Of a stretch of DNA of 64,000 bases, positions 12,101-22,112 are shown in pieces (positions within the stretch are counted from its first letter, which is position 1; each line of letters starts with the position of its first letter). The position numbers and the translations under genes are program-made. Source of the DNA: Zoroaster sp. YZ-2022 (lineage: Eukaryota > Echinodermata > Asteroidea > Forcipulatida > Zoroasteridae); assembly GCA_029582265.1 (NCBI GenBank), contig CM055828.1, positions 33,143,263 through 33,207,262 on the forward strand, in the 5' to 3' direction. Under the pieces are notes generated by a model that saw only the letters and a program-made list of their open reading frames with translations, did not search any database and was not told where the DNA came from.

Positions 12101-15100
12101 AATGATCTGCGTTTGCCAACGTATACTGATGCTGATATCAGCCGCCATTATGCGCCGGAAGACGTGAAAAATCTTCCCCATCTAAAGACAATGAATGAGA
12201 CTTTCCAATAGCGCGTCTTCAGCCAAACATCTCAGTCCTTCGACCGACACAGCCTTGTTAACTGCGGTTGGCGAACAGTGACTCACTCTTAACTACAGCT
12301 GTGTTTTGTAACTTTGAGCAATTGTTATGAAAGTGTTGCCGTCCTGTTAACCTGTTAACCGTTCCTCTCCTTAGAAATTTAAGCATTTTGGATGCTGTTT
12401 CTTACCATAGAGGTCTTACTGTTTCATGTACTATGTGCTCAGCGCAAGGCGCTTCCAAAAGTGGTGGAGGGCCCTTGAGGATACATTTCAGCTTTTTTGT
12501 TTCAACTTGATAAGGCAAAAAAAAAAATGTTTTGAGTTGCCCTCCAGTGAAAATATTTGAAGGGGTCGGTCGGTCGGTCGGGATTTTTTTAATTTATTTA
12601 TTTATTTTGTTCTCCTTGACTGTCATTTTAAGATTGAAATGCATTGGAACTGAAACCACATACCATGTTTTTCATTTGTATACCTATCAGCAAGGAATTT
12701 TGCTTCAGAATAAAAGTATCCCAAGCATTTTTGTTGTACTTTTCGCTGTGATTGACACAGCAAATTCATCCATATTGCGTGCAATGCTCAACATGCAACA
12801 TGTGAGTGCCCATTCGATTTGAAAACGTGTAGATCGAGTCTCAATCGTTGACATACAAAACAGTGCGCGAAGCCAGTGGAAAACATATGAGGGTGGCATT
12901 CGATTGGAAAACGTGTAGATTTGAGTCGCAATCATTGGCACACAGTGTGTGCGAAGGCAGTGCACCATGTGAGGGCCGGGGCCATTCGATTTGAAAACAT
13001 GTAGATTGAGTCTTGGGTACCGGTAAATTTACCGGTAAAAAAAGTGGAAAATTTCACAAATCAAACGTATTAAGTTTTATACAAAGAAAATTGGTAAGTT
13101 TCATTAATAAATATGCCTATGAATGACGGGGGGGAAAAAAAATAAAAAAATAAAAAAACCCGACCCGAGATTTCAGCACTTTTGGGTCGGTCGGTGGAGG
13201 GCAACTCAACATATTTTTTTTTGGGGGCCTAATTGCATATTATGATTCGTTTTATTTCGACCAAATTATTAGTTGTCTTCTTTATTCTGCTTATTGAAGA
13301 TAATTTAAAAAAACAGAACAAGCAAAACCTGCGTTGTGGAATTGTTTTAAATAATTTGAATAAAGCATTTTTGTAAGAGGCGTCAAAACCATTTCCTATG
13401 GGGGTCATTAAATAAATCAGAACAAATGTTGTACAAATCAGTTACCCTTGATCAATGAAAAAACATTGTGAAAAAATTCTCTCAACGTTTGCTTTGATCG
13501 TCTTAAATGATGGAGTTACGATGTTGTTGAAGTTGCAGTTGAGATAAATACCTGTGCCAGGATTCACTCGACTGCATAGCTGTCGAATCAACCGGTAACC
13601 AACTGGGAAGGCATACGACGTTCCTGGTCCAAAGCCATAACAAATAGCTCCAAATCTCGTGAACAAAGATGGGTTAGCTATGGTGTTAGCACCGCGGTTT
13701 ATTTCAAACGATCGATCGGCTCCGTACGTGGCTAACCTTCCAAAGGCGGGAATGTTCCTCCTGCTGTCCAGCACGGGCACGTTGTTGAGGCTCACGGCAA
13801 AGAGAGCCTCGGCCGACACCGATACAGCGACGAAGCTCCGGAGAGGTAGCCGTTGCGTTAGGACCGACGTCTCGTTAAACGTCCCGAAAGTTACCGTGCC
13901 CGTGATGTACTGTTCAACGGGAGGGATGAGGACCATGAAAGGGTCTCCCATCATATCGCTCTCGAATCCCTTGGCGTATTGTACCACCAGAACCGGTCCG
14001 CTGGCGCTCACAGAAACTGGTAACGGAGAAACGTGGTCGTATTCTCTGAATTCTCCCATCTGCATTAGCCACGTGTTGGTTCCAGCTACGTTGATCTCCG
14101 TTTGCTGTCGGGCTGCGATCACACGAAAAACAAACCCTGATGTTCGATTGACGAAGGGAAGGAGGGTGAACCGTTTGCCCCATGTCTGCACTGGTGGTAT
14201 CATCTCAATCAGATGATCACATCGATACACCCGGCTTGGAACCAGGGTGCAGGAGGCACCAGAAGACACCGAGACTGGTTTGTTGGATCGAATGTGGGTA
14301 CCGGTAAGATCCGCTGTGCTCTGGAACTGAATCGACTGGAACTTCTGGAGATTCACAATGATGTCCTCTCCCTGTCGATAGAGACGAGAGCCCCATCTGA
14401 TCGTGTTTGTTGGGGATATCCATATTCGGGTAAAATCCAGGGTTGCTGATACAATGAACTGTGATTTTTCAATCGGGACGGGGTCGTAGGACGCTACTAT
14501 GTACTCGATCCCTAAACCATCCGTTGGGATTGCCAAGAACCCGTCGTTTGTGTTCGATATAGAGTTGACAGCGTGCACGGTGATTTGCTTATTGGCATGT
14601 ACGTGAACAGTACCGTTCTGGAACCCAGTTCCGACGGCCGCTGCTGCCGGAGGTATGTCCACGAACCGGGTCTGTTGCTCGGGGACCGAGACGAACCGTT
14701 CGACGTTGAGGGCGGGCACGGTGATTTGTACGCTTGTGTTGCCCGGTGAGTTACCGCCGATGATGATGATGAGGCGCTCTGGGATTTGGAAGTTGCTCAT
14801 GAAACAAAAGATGAAATCTACACCTCTTGTATCAGGCGCTGTTGGAGGAAAAAAGTAAGGTGAAAATGAAACACATCAGTGAACACAGAGGTATGCAATG
14901 ATAATTATGAGTCGGAATAAAAATTTAAAAAAATCCACGGTGGGGCGGGACCGGCTCCTAAATGTTTAATTTGTTTTATTTAAGTAGACGTAGGAAAGAT
15001 CGTAAAACCAGCTGGATCCGCCACTAGGAAATCAAGGATGCATTCAGAATTGCTGTTGGTAGTTCATAATAATAACATTAAATTTATATAGCGCCTTATG

Positions 15101-15235
15101 CAAAAGCCTCAAAACGCTTTACAAATAAAAACAATAAACAGGTTAAAATAGTCCAGAAGAAAAAAATAAGATGAGAGATGAGAGAAGTTATTAACACATG
15201 CACCCTCTGCCATGATCACAGCATCTGGCTATTAT

Positions 15236-15269
<34 letters not shown>

Positions 15270-18200
15270 AAGTCAGTAAAATGTACAAAGCGTCCAAAAA
15301 ATATAAATAAAAAAGGCCAAGATAAGAACAAAAGAGAAATAAAAGAGGTGAGAGGGAAGAGGTTGCCAGCACATACACCCTCAGCCAAGTTCATGATAGG
15401 AGAAAACCCTTCTCCATGTGTTAACCAAGCGTATGGGTAATATCAGAGAGGGTAGAAACAGAGAGCAGCGGCGTAGCCACGGGGGGCCTGGGGGCACGTG
15501 CCCCCCCACAAATTTCCAGTGCCCCCCCAGGTGACCCCCCAAAAAAAACAGAAAAGAAAAAGAAAAGGGAAAAAACCTATATCCCTTGGGCCTCCCACTT
15601 AAAAGCAATGCCCCCTGCCCCCTGCCCCCCCCCACTGAAAAAATCCTGGCTACGCCTCTGACAGAGAGGGGTTCCAGAGGGTCCAGTCCCTCTCCTTTTG
15701 GCTGTAAAAATGTATTTTATTTGTTAAAACTTCCTGGAGAAACCCATATATATGGTGGCCCTGAAGGGACATCGCATTCGCGAATATTTGCGCAAATATT
15801 TGCGATGTCGTGAAATTTTTCGCAAATATTTGCGATGTCATGATGTCACGAAATCGCGAATATTTGCCAAAAACGTATGTTTCCTAAAAACAGTTGCTTT
15901 CAATACCAATGGGGCTATGTAGTGACTATGACACAATAATTTCCAAGCATTTTGACCCCTCCGTTTCAAAAAACCGCAGATACGCCCCTGAAGAGGATAC
16001 GAGACAATCTTGCTGTCCGCCATAAATTGCCGGTAAAAATCAGGATAGAATGACGGGAAAACGCCCTAAGAGGGACAAAATTATGATGTTGAATCCCATC
16101 CCATAACACACCAATCCAAAGTTGGTCAGATCATATTCTCCCCGCGCGCCCACATGGAAATCTCCGTTACGACTCACGCGCCTGTAAAAAAAAAAGCTAA
16201 GCACGTAACCGACATATAGCAACAATTGCCCTGACAATGGTGATTGACAAGCCGGCTAGGCTCCTACCCCGCCTCCCTTTGACCACGCCCTTTCATTATA
16301 AATGATTTTGGGCCGGTTTCAGAAGTCTCACTTGAAATGGAAACAAAGAAAAACGAATTACCCTGACAGGAAAGGAACAAGTAAGTAAGACTAATTGCGG
16401 TGACACCATGTGGAATCTCAATTGAGTAGTAATTAGTTCTGAAAAGAACTGGTGGTACAACTCGACGTTTCGATCAGTATGCTCTGATCGTCCTCAGGGG
16501 AATCAGGAAAAGAACAGGAAAAGAACAGTTTCTATAAAGGATCCAACAAGTTGTTATTGCTCGTGATGCGTAACATCCCACAAAATGTGGGTCTAATATT
16601 CTTCATTGAGTTCAGTGTTTAGATGACATCACGGTCAGGTGAGTCATTTTAATGCAAATTCATATATTCAATAGATCAATGGTTGAAATATTGTTGTATA
16701 TATTAAATTATTTCAGATTGGTCTTAGTTTGTAGTAGGGCAATATGGCCTCTCTATTTTCAAAATGAAACACAAAATGGACGGCCTCAACTCGCCTTAAA
16801 GGATCCGTGACATAACAAGTTATGATGGCGTTATTTTATAGGTGATAATTAATAAACACTAAATCAAAAAGAAAAAACGAGTTTATTACCCCGTGTCTAT
16901 TTTTTATATATTTTTTTTCATTTAAAAATATTACCCCTTCGGAACGCCCACAAAAATTCCCGCTGGCTCATGAATATATGACGTCATGCGCGTGACGTAA
17001 ACGGGGTAAGGAAAGCGAAGAACGCTTCTCACGGTCCTGGCCTGGCAACGCGAAGCTACATGTGTAACGTTAAGCTGCAGTTAGTATTCACGTACGTTTG
17101 CTCAAATGGATTCATTAGATTCATCCGATAGTGAAATTTTGTCCAAACCACGATCATGACGACATAAATATAGATCACGGTGGAGAACAGGCTGTTATTC
17201 AGCCCTATATGTTAGAGTCTGATCCATGGAACGTTTGGAACGTTTGCAGAATCTTATCAAGTTTAAAGATCCTTAAGTCTGATCGCCATTATAGCAATAT
17301 CATCTTTCATTTTTATATATTAATAGCCTACATGTTGAGTCAATAGTATGAATGATCCCTCAAAAATAATCATAACAGTTGGAAATGCCTGTATGTTAAT
17401 AATATATGTTTATATGTCAATTTTAATATTTGTATTAGCATTGAGAAAGGACCAGATGGCAATACACACAATTGATTCTTTCTGAAGAGATGTTTTATTA
17501 ATGGCTCACCGTGAGTGTACAATAGCAATTATTGTGTTCCGAAAATGTTTTGAATTCTGGCTGATATTTTTGACAACATTACTGTGTTTAAATGGAGTTA
17601 AGGAATCGCTGGGGTTAACAAACGACTAGCTGTCGTCTGTACCTAAGTACAGTATTGATACTGACAAATACTGACAATGAGCACCATTTAGTCCATGGGC
17701 TACAGACGGAACCTCCCCGGGGTTTGGAGACTACTTTTTTGGGCAACCTATTGTATGCCATTGCAATATCTGCTTGTCTGCAAAAAATACTGATTGGGGG
17801 CGGGGTCAAATTTACCCCCCACAAATACCCCCGACGCAGATCACATGTACAGTATGTAGTTCGGCTCTATGTGTCTTCCCCATGATGGATTAGGTATCTG
17901 GGAAATGATCTAGGAATAATAAATTGGTATTTAACGTTACACATGTAGCTTCGCGTTGCCAGGCCAGGACCGTGAGAGGCGTTCTTCGCTTTCCTTACCC
18001 CGTTTACGTCACGCGCATGACGTCATATATTCATGAGCCAGCGGGAATTTTTGTGGGCGTTCCGAAGGGGTAATATTTTTAAATGAAAAAAAAAATTAAA
18101 AATAGACATGGGGTAATAAACTCGTTTTTTCTTTTTGATTTAGTGTTTTTTAATTATCACCTATAAAATAACGCCATCATAACTTGGTATGTCACGGATC

Positions 18201-18354
18201 CTTTAAAGTTATAATTAAGATACTATCTCAACTTACCTGGTCTCATAATGGGCGGGGTTCTGTTGGGAGGTAGTGTCCGACTTCCCTGAGAATTCACCGC
18301 AACCACTGTCGAGACTACGACAGTTATGCATAACCACACCGTGCTGGTCTTCAT
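9130..18354 (-). CDS. IgGFc-binding-domain type I membrane protein
   Basis: Five exons join in phase: 18237-18354, 13552-14838, 10213-10470, 9294-9390 and 9130-9193 (1,824 nt, 607 residues). Exon 1 gives a signal peptide (residues 1 to about 22). Exon 2, with 428 complete codons, is an IgGFc-binding N-terminal-type domain, recognised from its overall pattern (start DFIFCFM, repeated PVSV and PVLVV strands, end SYAFPVGYRL and CSRVNPGT). Exon 3 continues with EYDCFDTN and a Pro/Gly-rich stalk with a run of six prolines. Exon 4 encodes a transmembrane helix (about residues 561-584). Exon 5 would add a basic tail ending SVFER. All donors are GT and all acceptors AG, with phases 1,1,1,2. No VWD or TIL domains follow, unlike mammalian FCGBP. 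The likely role is adhesion or recognition at the cell surface; this is inference. The last exon is the least sure: the frame also meets TAA at 9290 directly after the helix. Confidence 0.8.
9294..9390 (-). CDS. IgGFc-domain gene exon 4 (transmembrane)
   Basis: The acceptor ACCGTAG opens an exon with a helix of about 24 hydrophobic residues (GLLILGAIAPAAVVFL, then further Ile/Leu/Val). The phase matches exon 3. At its end, TACTC|GTAAGT is a consensus donor; the same bases also read as a TAA stop at 9290-9292. Confidence 0.75.
9660..9875. mobile_element. MITE-like inverted repeat element
   Basis: The ends GTGTTTACACTGG and CCAGTGTAAACAC are inverted copies about 210 bp apart, inside the intron between exons 4 and 3 of the IgGFc-domain gene. 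The superfamily is unknown. Confidence 0.6.
10213..10470 (-). CDS. IgGFc-domain gene exon 3 (proline-rich stalk)
   Basis: The acceptor is CTCTCAACAG and the donor GGCG|GTAAGA. The 85 codons start with QIIEYDC, in the place where family members carry a DGIDNDCDG-like segment after the domain. The rest is rich in Pro, Gly and Asn, with PPPPPP near the end. This is a low-complexity extracellular stalk likely to hold the domain away from the membrane. Confidence 0.75.
10708..11762. mobile_element. tRNA-derived SINE array, tandem and inverted
   Basis: Units of about 250 bp contain a tRNA-like head: A-box-like GCTCGGTGGTCGAGAGG, anticodon-like arm and perfect B box GGTTCGAATCC. The tail ends GGGCAAAATTAAATCAATT. 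Units at 10708-11160 run on the minus strand; those at 11161-11762 run on the plus strand, so the array is a giant inverted repeat with its centre near 11160. A 12-bp direct repeat TTATTTCATCGT flanks the whole array (10696-10707 and 11763-11774). The acceptor stem of the tRNA-like part does not pair properly, so these are not tRNA genes. Confidence 0.85.
12516..13228. mobile_element. MITE-like element with GAGTTGCCCTCCA ends
   Basis: Inverted ends TTGAGTTGCCCTCCA (about 12534) and TGGAGGGCAACTCAA (about 13196) are followed inward by GGTCGGTCGG-type motifs on both sides. Inside (12805-13010), a unit of about 90 bp with ATTCGATTTGAAAAC is repeated about 2.3 times. It lies in intron 2 of the IgGFc-domain gene. 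Confidence 0.65.
13552..14838 (-). CDS. IgGFc-domain gene exon 2 (whole domain)
   Basis: One uninterrupted 1,287-nt exon holds the complete domain. The acceptor is a good pyrimidine tract, TTTTTTCCTCCAACAG, 38 nt before the internal Met at 14800; the reading frame upstream of that Met (PDTRGVDFIF) belongs to the domain. The donor ACAG|GTATTT at 13551 gives the phase that fits exon 3. The frame runs on into the intron to a TAA at 13442, which is probably not used. Confidence 0.85.
15160..15460. repeat. Poly-A tract and low-complexity DNA
   Basis: A run of about 29 A bases lies at 15239-15267. Around it are A-rich sequence and a duplicated motif (CACATGCACCCTCTGCC and CACATACACCCTCAGCC). A SINE-like piece (ATATAGCGCC, AAACGCTTTAC) lies at 15065-15125. 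Confidence 0.6.
15466..15660. mobile_element. hAT-like MITE with 8-bp target duplication
   Basis: The terminal inverted repeats are CAGCGGCGTAGCCA and TGGCTACGCCTCTG. They are flanked by exact 8-bp duplications ACAGAGAG at 15458-15465 and 15661-15668. An 8-bp duplication is typical of the hAT superfamily. The interior is C-rich and poly-A-containing, with no coding capacity. Confidence 0.85.
16800..18202. mobile_element. Foldback DNA transposon, TTAA-flanked, long inverted ends
   Basis: The left arm 16800-17073 and right arm 17931-18202 are near-perfect inverted copies of about 273 bp. The ends read AGGATCCGTGACAT and its complement. TTAA flanks both sides (16796-16799 and 18203-18206), a duplication seen in piggyBac and Kolobok elements. 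The 860-bp middle (17074-17930) has only broken frames; one begins at 17106 with MDSLDSSDSEIL and an IQPYM motif, which may be the remnant of an element protein. It sits in intron 1 of the IgGFc-domain gene, about 30 bp from the exon 1 donor. Confidence 0.85.
18237..18354 (-). CDS. IgGFc-domain gene exon 1 (signal peptide)
   Basis: Translation begins at 18354 with MKTSTVW, followed by a Val-rich hydrophobic core and a small-residue cleavage region near VNSQG. Then comes a short Pro/Arg-rich linker. The donor is G|GTAAGT and leaves one base, which completes an Ala codon with the CG that opens exon 2. The exon lies only about 30 bp from the end of a foldback element (16800-18202). Confidence 0.8.
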
Positions 18355-20210
18355 CTTTGATCAAAAAGCTCAATAAAGTGGCGCGAAAAAGCAGACGACA
18401 AACTCTCACAGCACTCGGTTAATTTAAAAAGATGTAATTACAGCGTCATCTTGGGTTACATTTTGCACGTAACTTGTGTTTTGTGACCAAAAAAAATCAG
18501 TCGTGAATGAAGAACTATTATGGTGTCTTACCCAAATGAAGGAAGGTTCATTATTATATTTACTTAAAATCTATCCTTACAGAAAAATTTCGACGGTGCC
18601 ATGTTGTTGGAAAAACTGGTTTAACCTCTTGAAACAGCTATTTGTCGCTCAGCGCCAAGTCGTCTGTCAAGTCCAAAATATCACCAGAAATGCACGTTGT
18701 ACGTAGACATTTAGCAAGAAACCGTTTTCTTTTCTTTCGATGGCTTACTCGCCGAGTGTCTGTACTATTTAGAAGCTTTTTGGGGGGTATCACTGTCTGG
18801 CATTGTATGTTGAGTCATCCCGACGTGACGTGTACTACCCCTTCATTTCCTCTCCAGTGTCAGATGAATTACGGCCAGCCAATCACGGCCCCTTCTCAAG
18901 ACTAAATTATTCATGATCTGTAAGTTAAAATATGTTTACCCCTTGCTTTGTTCTCACTAATTTCTAAATGAAATTTCCTCACTCTCCCTCGGTCCAGAAA
19001 TCATGCTCTCCCGCCCCCACGCTACCCCTCCCCCCCAAAAAACCAACTATTAACTTTCAAGGTATCCGTGTATTTAAAATACAAAACGAAAAACCATAAC
19101 ATCCGGGAACGAAGACATCGGGGTAGGCGTACTGTACACGTGGAACATATGACATCATCAGTATTATAGTTTGGGTAAACAGACGTTTAAGTACATCAAT
19201 TAAGTGGATTATCATATCAAAATCATGCTCCCATTGGAACAACGGTAGATCCAGTGGGTCAAAGGTGGAAGGGGTGTTAATTTACCATGTTTTCATGAGT
19301 ACCCTCATTTTTTTTGCATTGTGTCCCTACATTTGTTTTCATGCACATTTTTTTACATTTGTACATTTTGATACAGGGTGCTCCTCCTTTTTCCCTCTTG
19401 ATCTACACATAGGGTCAATTTCATCGAGCTGCTAAGCAGAGAATTAGCAAAGAATTTTGCTAAGCAAAATAAAACAGACTACCAGCCAAAATGCATGCAT
19501 TTTGTATGAAAGTTTGGCTGATAACCAAAGATATCCGCTAAGCAAATTTTTCTGGTATTAAGCAATTTTATCTGCTAAGCAGCTCTGTGAAATTGGCTCC
19601 TGCTTAAGCTCTATACTATCCATCTGAGAAAAACAAAACTCGTGAATAAAATTCTAGTAAACAATATTCTTGGCACAAACACATGTTCAGTGGGCGAATC
19701 CTAAGTAAAAGGCTATTATACATAGATGAGATAGCAGGCTGATCAACCACATCCACATTGACTTGGACCGAGTTCAAGCTCAGCTCAGGAAACGGCTAAT
19801 TCTGCTGCCGAAGCGTTAAGGTTTTTGTAAACATGGAGATCACAGTGAGACACGAGTCGTAAGAATGATAACAGATTTCAGCTTAAATGTACAGGTTTTT
19901 TTAAATTAATATTTGTTTAAATATTAACCAAAATAATTTCCTGTTTTTCAATGAATCAATCAGTGATCTCAGGTTATAACAAGGAATACCAATTAAAATT
20001 TGTAAGCTCAATTCTTGCACAGATGCCTAGGTGGGGTTTACATCTCCCCCCTCCCCCCCCCCCACCCTACTGCTTAAAAAAGCACTTCATGGACCATTAT
20101 CTCTTCTCTCTCTTCGTCACTGGGAATGTCTTTTTTTTATTTACTGTCAGTCACCCTAAACAAGGCCAATAGCCACTAGAGTGTAAGGGGTTACATATGC
20201 GATATGTGTC
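18355..20210. other. Spacer upstream of the IgGFc-domain gene
   Basis: This is the presumed promoter side of the minus-strand gene; no clear TATA box was recognised. At about 19413-19603 lies a MITE with inverted ends CAATTTCATCGAGCTGCTAAGCAGA and a complement ending GCAGCTCTGTGAAATTGGC; relatives lie at 34596-34740, 37702-37883 and 44384-44573. No gene was seen. Confidence 0.5.
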
Positions 20211-20219
20211 ATCCACCAT

Positions 20220-20950
20220 TTAAGCAAGATTACATTTATTGATGTTTTTCTTAAACTTAAATAGATCGTAAGTTGGCGGAAAGCAATCAGCTGGAAGGGC
20301 ATCCCATTGTAATACTCTTGGGGAGTCGAAGATAGTGAGGGTGTTCACCTGCTTGTTCAGCAAAGCCAATAACGCAAGAGAAATTCCTGCGGTTAGGTAC
20401 TAGCTCATGTAGCTCAATCCCCGCAATAATAACGGTAGAACAGTGAAAGGCTGGCTACATTGTTACGATGTGAGCGAGGTTGAAGGGAGGAAAAAAGCTC
20501 CTCACCAACTAGTCCCTTGATGCGGCGTTGCAGTCTATCAAGAACAGATAGTGGTGCTTTGGAGGCACCTGTCCTGATGTGGGCGCAATATTCCATCTTG
20601 GGCCCGACTTGACTTTTGTAGAGGTAGAGGATGGCCTCAGGGGTCAGAATTTTGCTTGACTGATAGAAAGATCCTATCATCTTGGAGACCTGTTTCCCCA
20701 CCTCTGAGATGTAAGAATTCCATTTGAGATCAGTTGTGATCTTCAGACCGAGCAATCTGTCCAGGCTTGTCTGTTCATTTAGCATTTCACCCTTCATGAA
20801 GATGGGGGGATATGCTTGGACAGATCGATGGTGATTAACAGACAGAAGTTTAGTCTTGGTGGCATTGAAATTAACCAGCCAACGTTCACCCCATGACATG
20901 ATTTGAGATAGATCAGAGCTCAGAGGACTCCAAGGCTTCAAGGTTCCAAG
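20220..20950 (-). mobile_element. LINE reverse-transcriptase fragment
   Basis: The minus strand encodes the C-terminal part of a non-LTR reverse transcriptase. Motifs in order are WLVNFNATKTK, LLGLKITTDLKWN, LYKSQVGPKMEYCAHI, LDRLQRRIKGLVG and SLFYRYY (20414-20941). After a frameshift at about 20345-20410 the frame resumes with FDSPRVLQWDALPADCFPP and runs to a stop near 20225. The catalytic YADD part is absent (5' truncation). It lies between the IgGFc-domain gene and UBE2G2. Confidence 0.8.
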
Positions 20951-21709
20951 GCTTCAGGGTTCCAAGGCTTGATGAGAATGGTGCAACAAATTTTAGTTTC
21001 TTATCTTATTAAGAATCAAGAGAGATGTACAGAAACCCACCTGTGAAAGTTTCAGCTTAATTAATTGTGTCATTTACGAGACAACGGTGAAAATGCATTC
21101 AGATTGGTTGTATTCATTCTGATGTGGAAAATGGATCACAGCCATTTTGTAATACATTGCATGTTTTCTCAAAATTTACAGCATGTTTGACGGAAACAAC
21201 TTTCAGGATGTTAGGAATCATCACCGACTTCACATCAAGTAAGTTTGTTTTTAAGAATGTTTTTTAAATGGATAATTAACAAGAGTGAACACTCCCTTTT
21301 ATACTGTATTAAAATGAGCAATCGTAGTAGATTGCATTTCGCATGTTGATTTATTCAAAGAAGAATGCATGGCTACTTAGTAAGTACATACATTACTGTT
21401 AAACTAGTGGCAAGGTATCTGGTTTCTTTCACAAAACCCATTTTTTGTTTGACTGAGTTGCAACTAAATTTCCAGATTAATGACCACAGTTTTTACCACT
21501 ATTTTTATCGTTTTAAGGAATACATAAAAAATGAATGTAAAATCTTTTCATTGTTTACACCAAATTGCTTTTCAAAAGCAAGCAATATTAGTGACAGTTC
21601 AAAAATAAATAAATGAATAAAAAAAAACTTTAAAAAAACCAAACACATTTTTACTGAAAAATATTATTACATGACTTCACATTTGTAACAATGAAGTTCA
21701 CACAAGTAT
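20951..21709. other. Intergenic, no gene seen
   Basis: The sequence is AT-rich. A short CCAAGGCTTCAGGGTT-type tandem repeat lies at 20930-20970, next to the LINE. No reading frame of interest was found. Confidence 0.5.
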
Positions 21710-21715
21710 TTTATT
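21710..21715 (-). terminator. Probable UBE2G2 polyadenylation signal
   Basis: AATAAA on the minus strand (TTTATT here) lies about 270 nt beyond the UBE2G2 stop codon, a plausible 3'UTR length. Confidence 0.45.
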
Positions 21716-21984
21716 CTTCAGGAACCAGTGAAACAGGAGCCAGGTATATTTAGTATGTCAACACGGTGACACACACACATAAGAAATAAAATGAAACTTG
21801 TCTCTACTGACTTGTGAATTGATTAGGAATGACAGCTGGCAGACCAGCGCAAGGAAGTAGCTATAACAAGCGCCATAGGGGCAGAAGGGAAGTGACTAAA
21901 TATATAACAGGTCACCTAAATTTCTTTTTCCTTAATTATGTACATTATACATCTCTTTAATTGTGAACTTGCTTTAAACTACTG

Positions 21985-22112
21985 TCAGGTAGCCGATGAT
22001 GGGATTCCCAGGGACTTTCTAACGATTCCTTGAGCGATTTTGTCAAATTTGTCCCGTTCGTCTCGCCACATCTTTGAGGCGTCTACATTGGCTCCACTCT
22101 CATCATTTGGCT
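21985..22112 (-). CDS. UBE2G2: UBE2G2 exon 5 (C-terminus)
   Basis: The acceptor is CTTTCAG. It encodes [16 protein letters not shown] and the last helix, ending [10 protein letters not shown] with TGA at 21987-21985. Confidence 0.95.

Noticed and set aside
13659..14216. 185-residue plus-strand frame opposite the IgGFc-domain exon
   Set aside because: A shadow of the real minus-strand exon; its composition fits antisense reading and it shows no domain.
15191..15635. Phe-rich minus-strand frames
   Set aside because: They are translations of poly-A and A-rich tracts.
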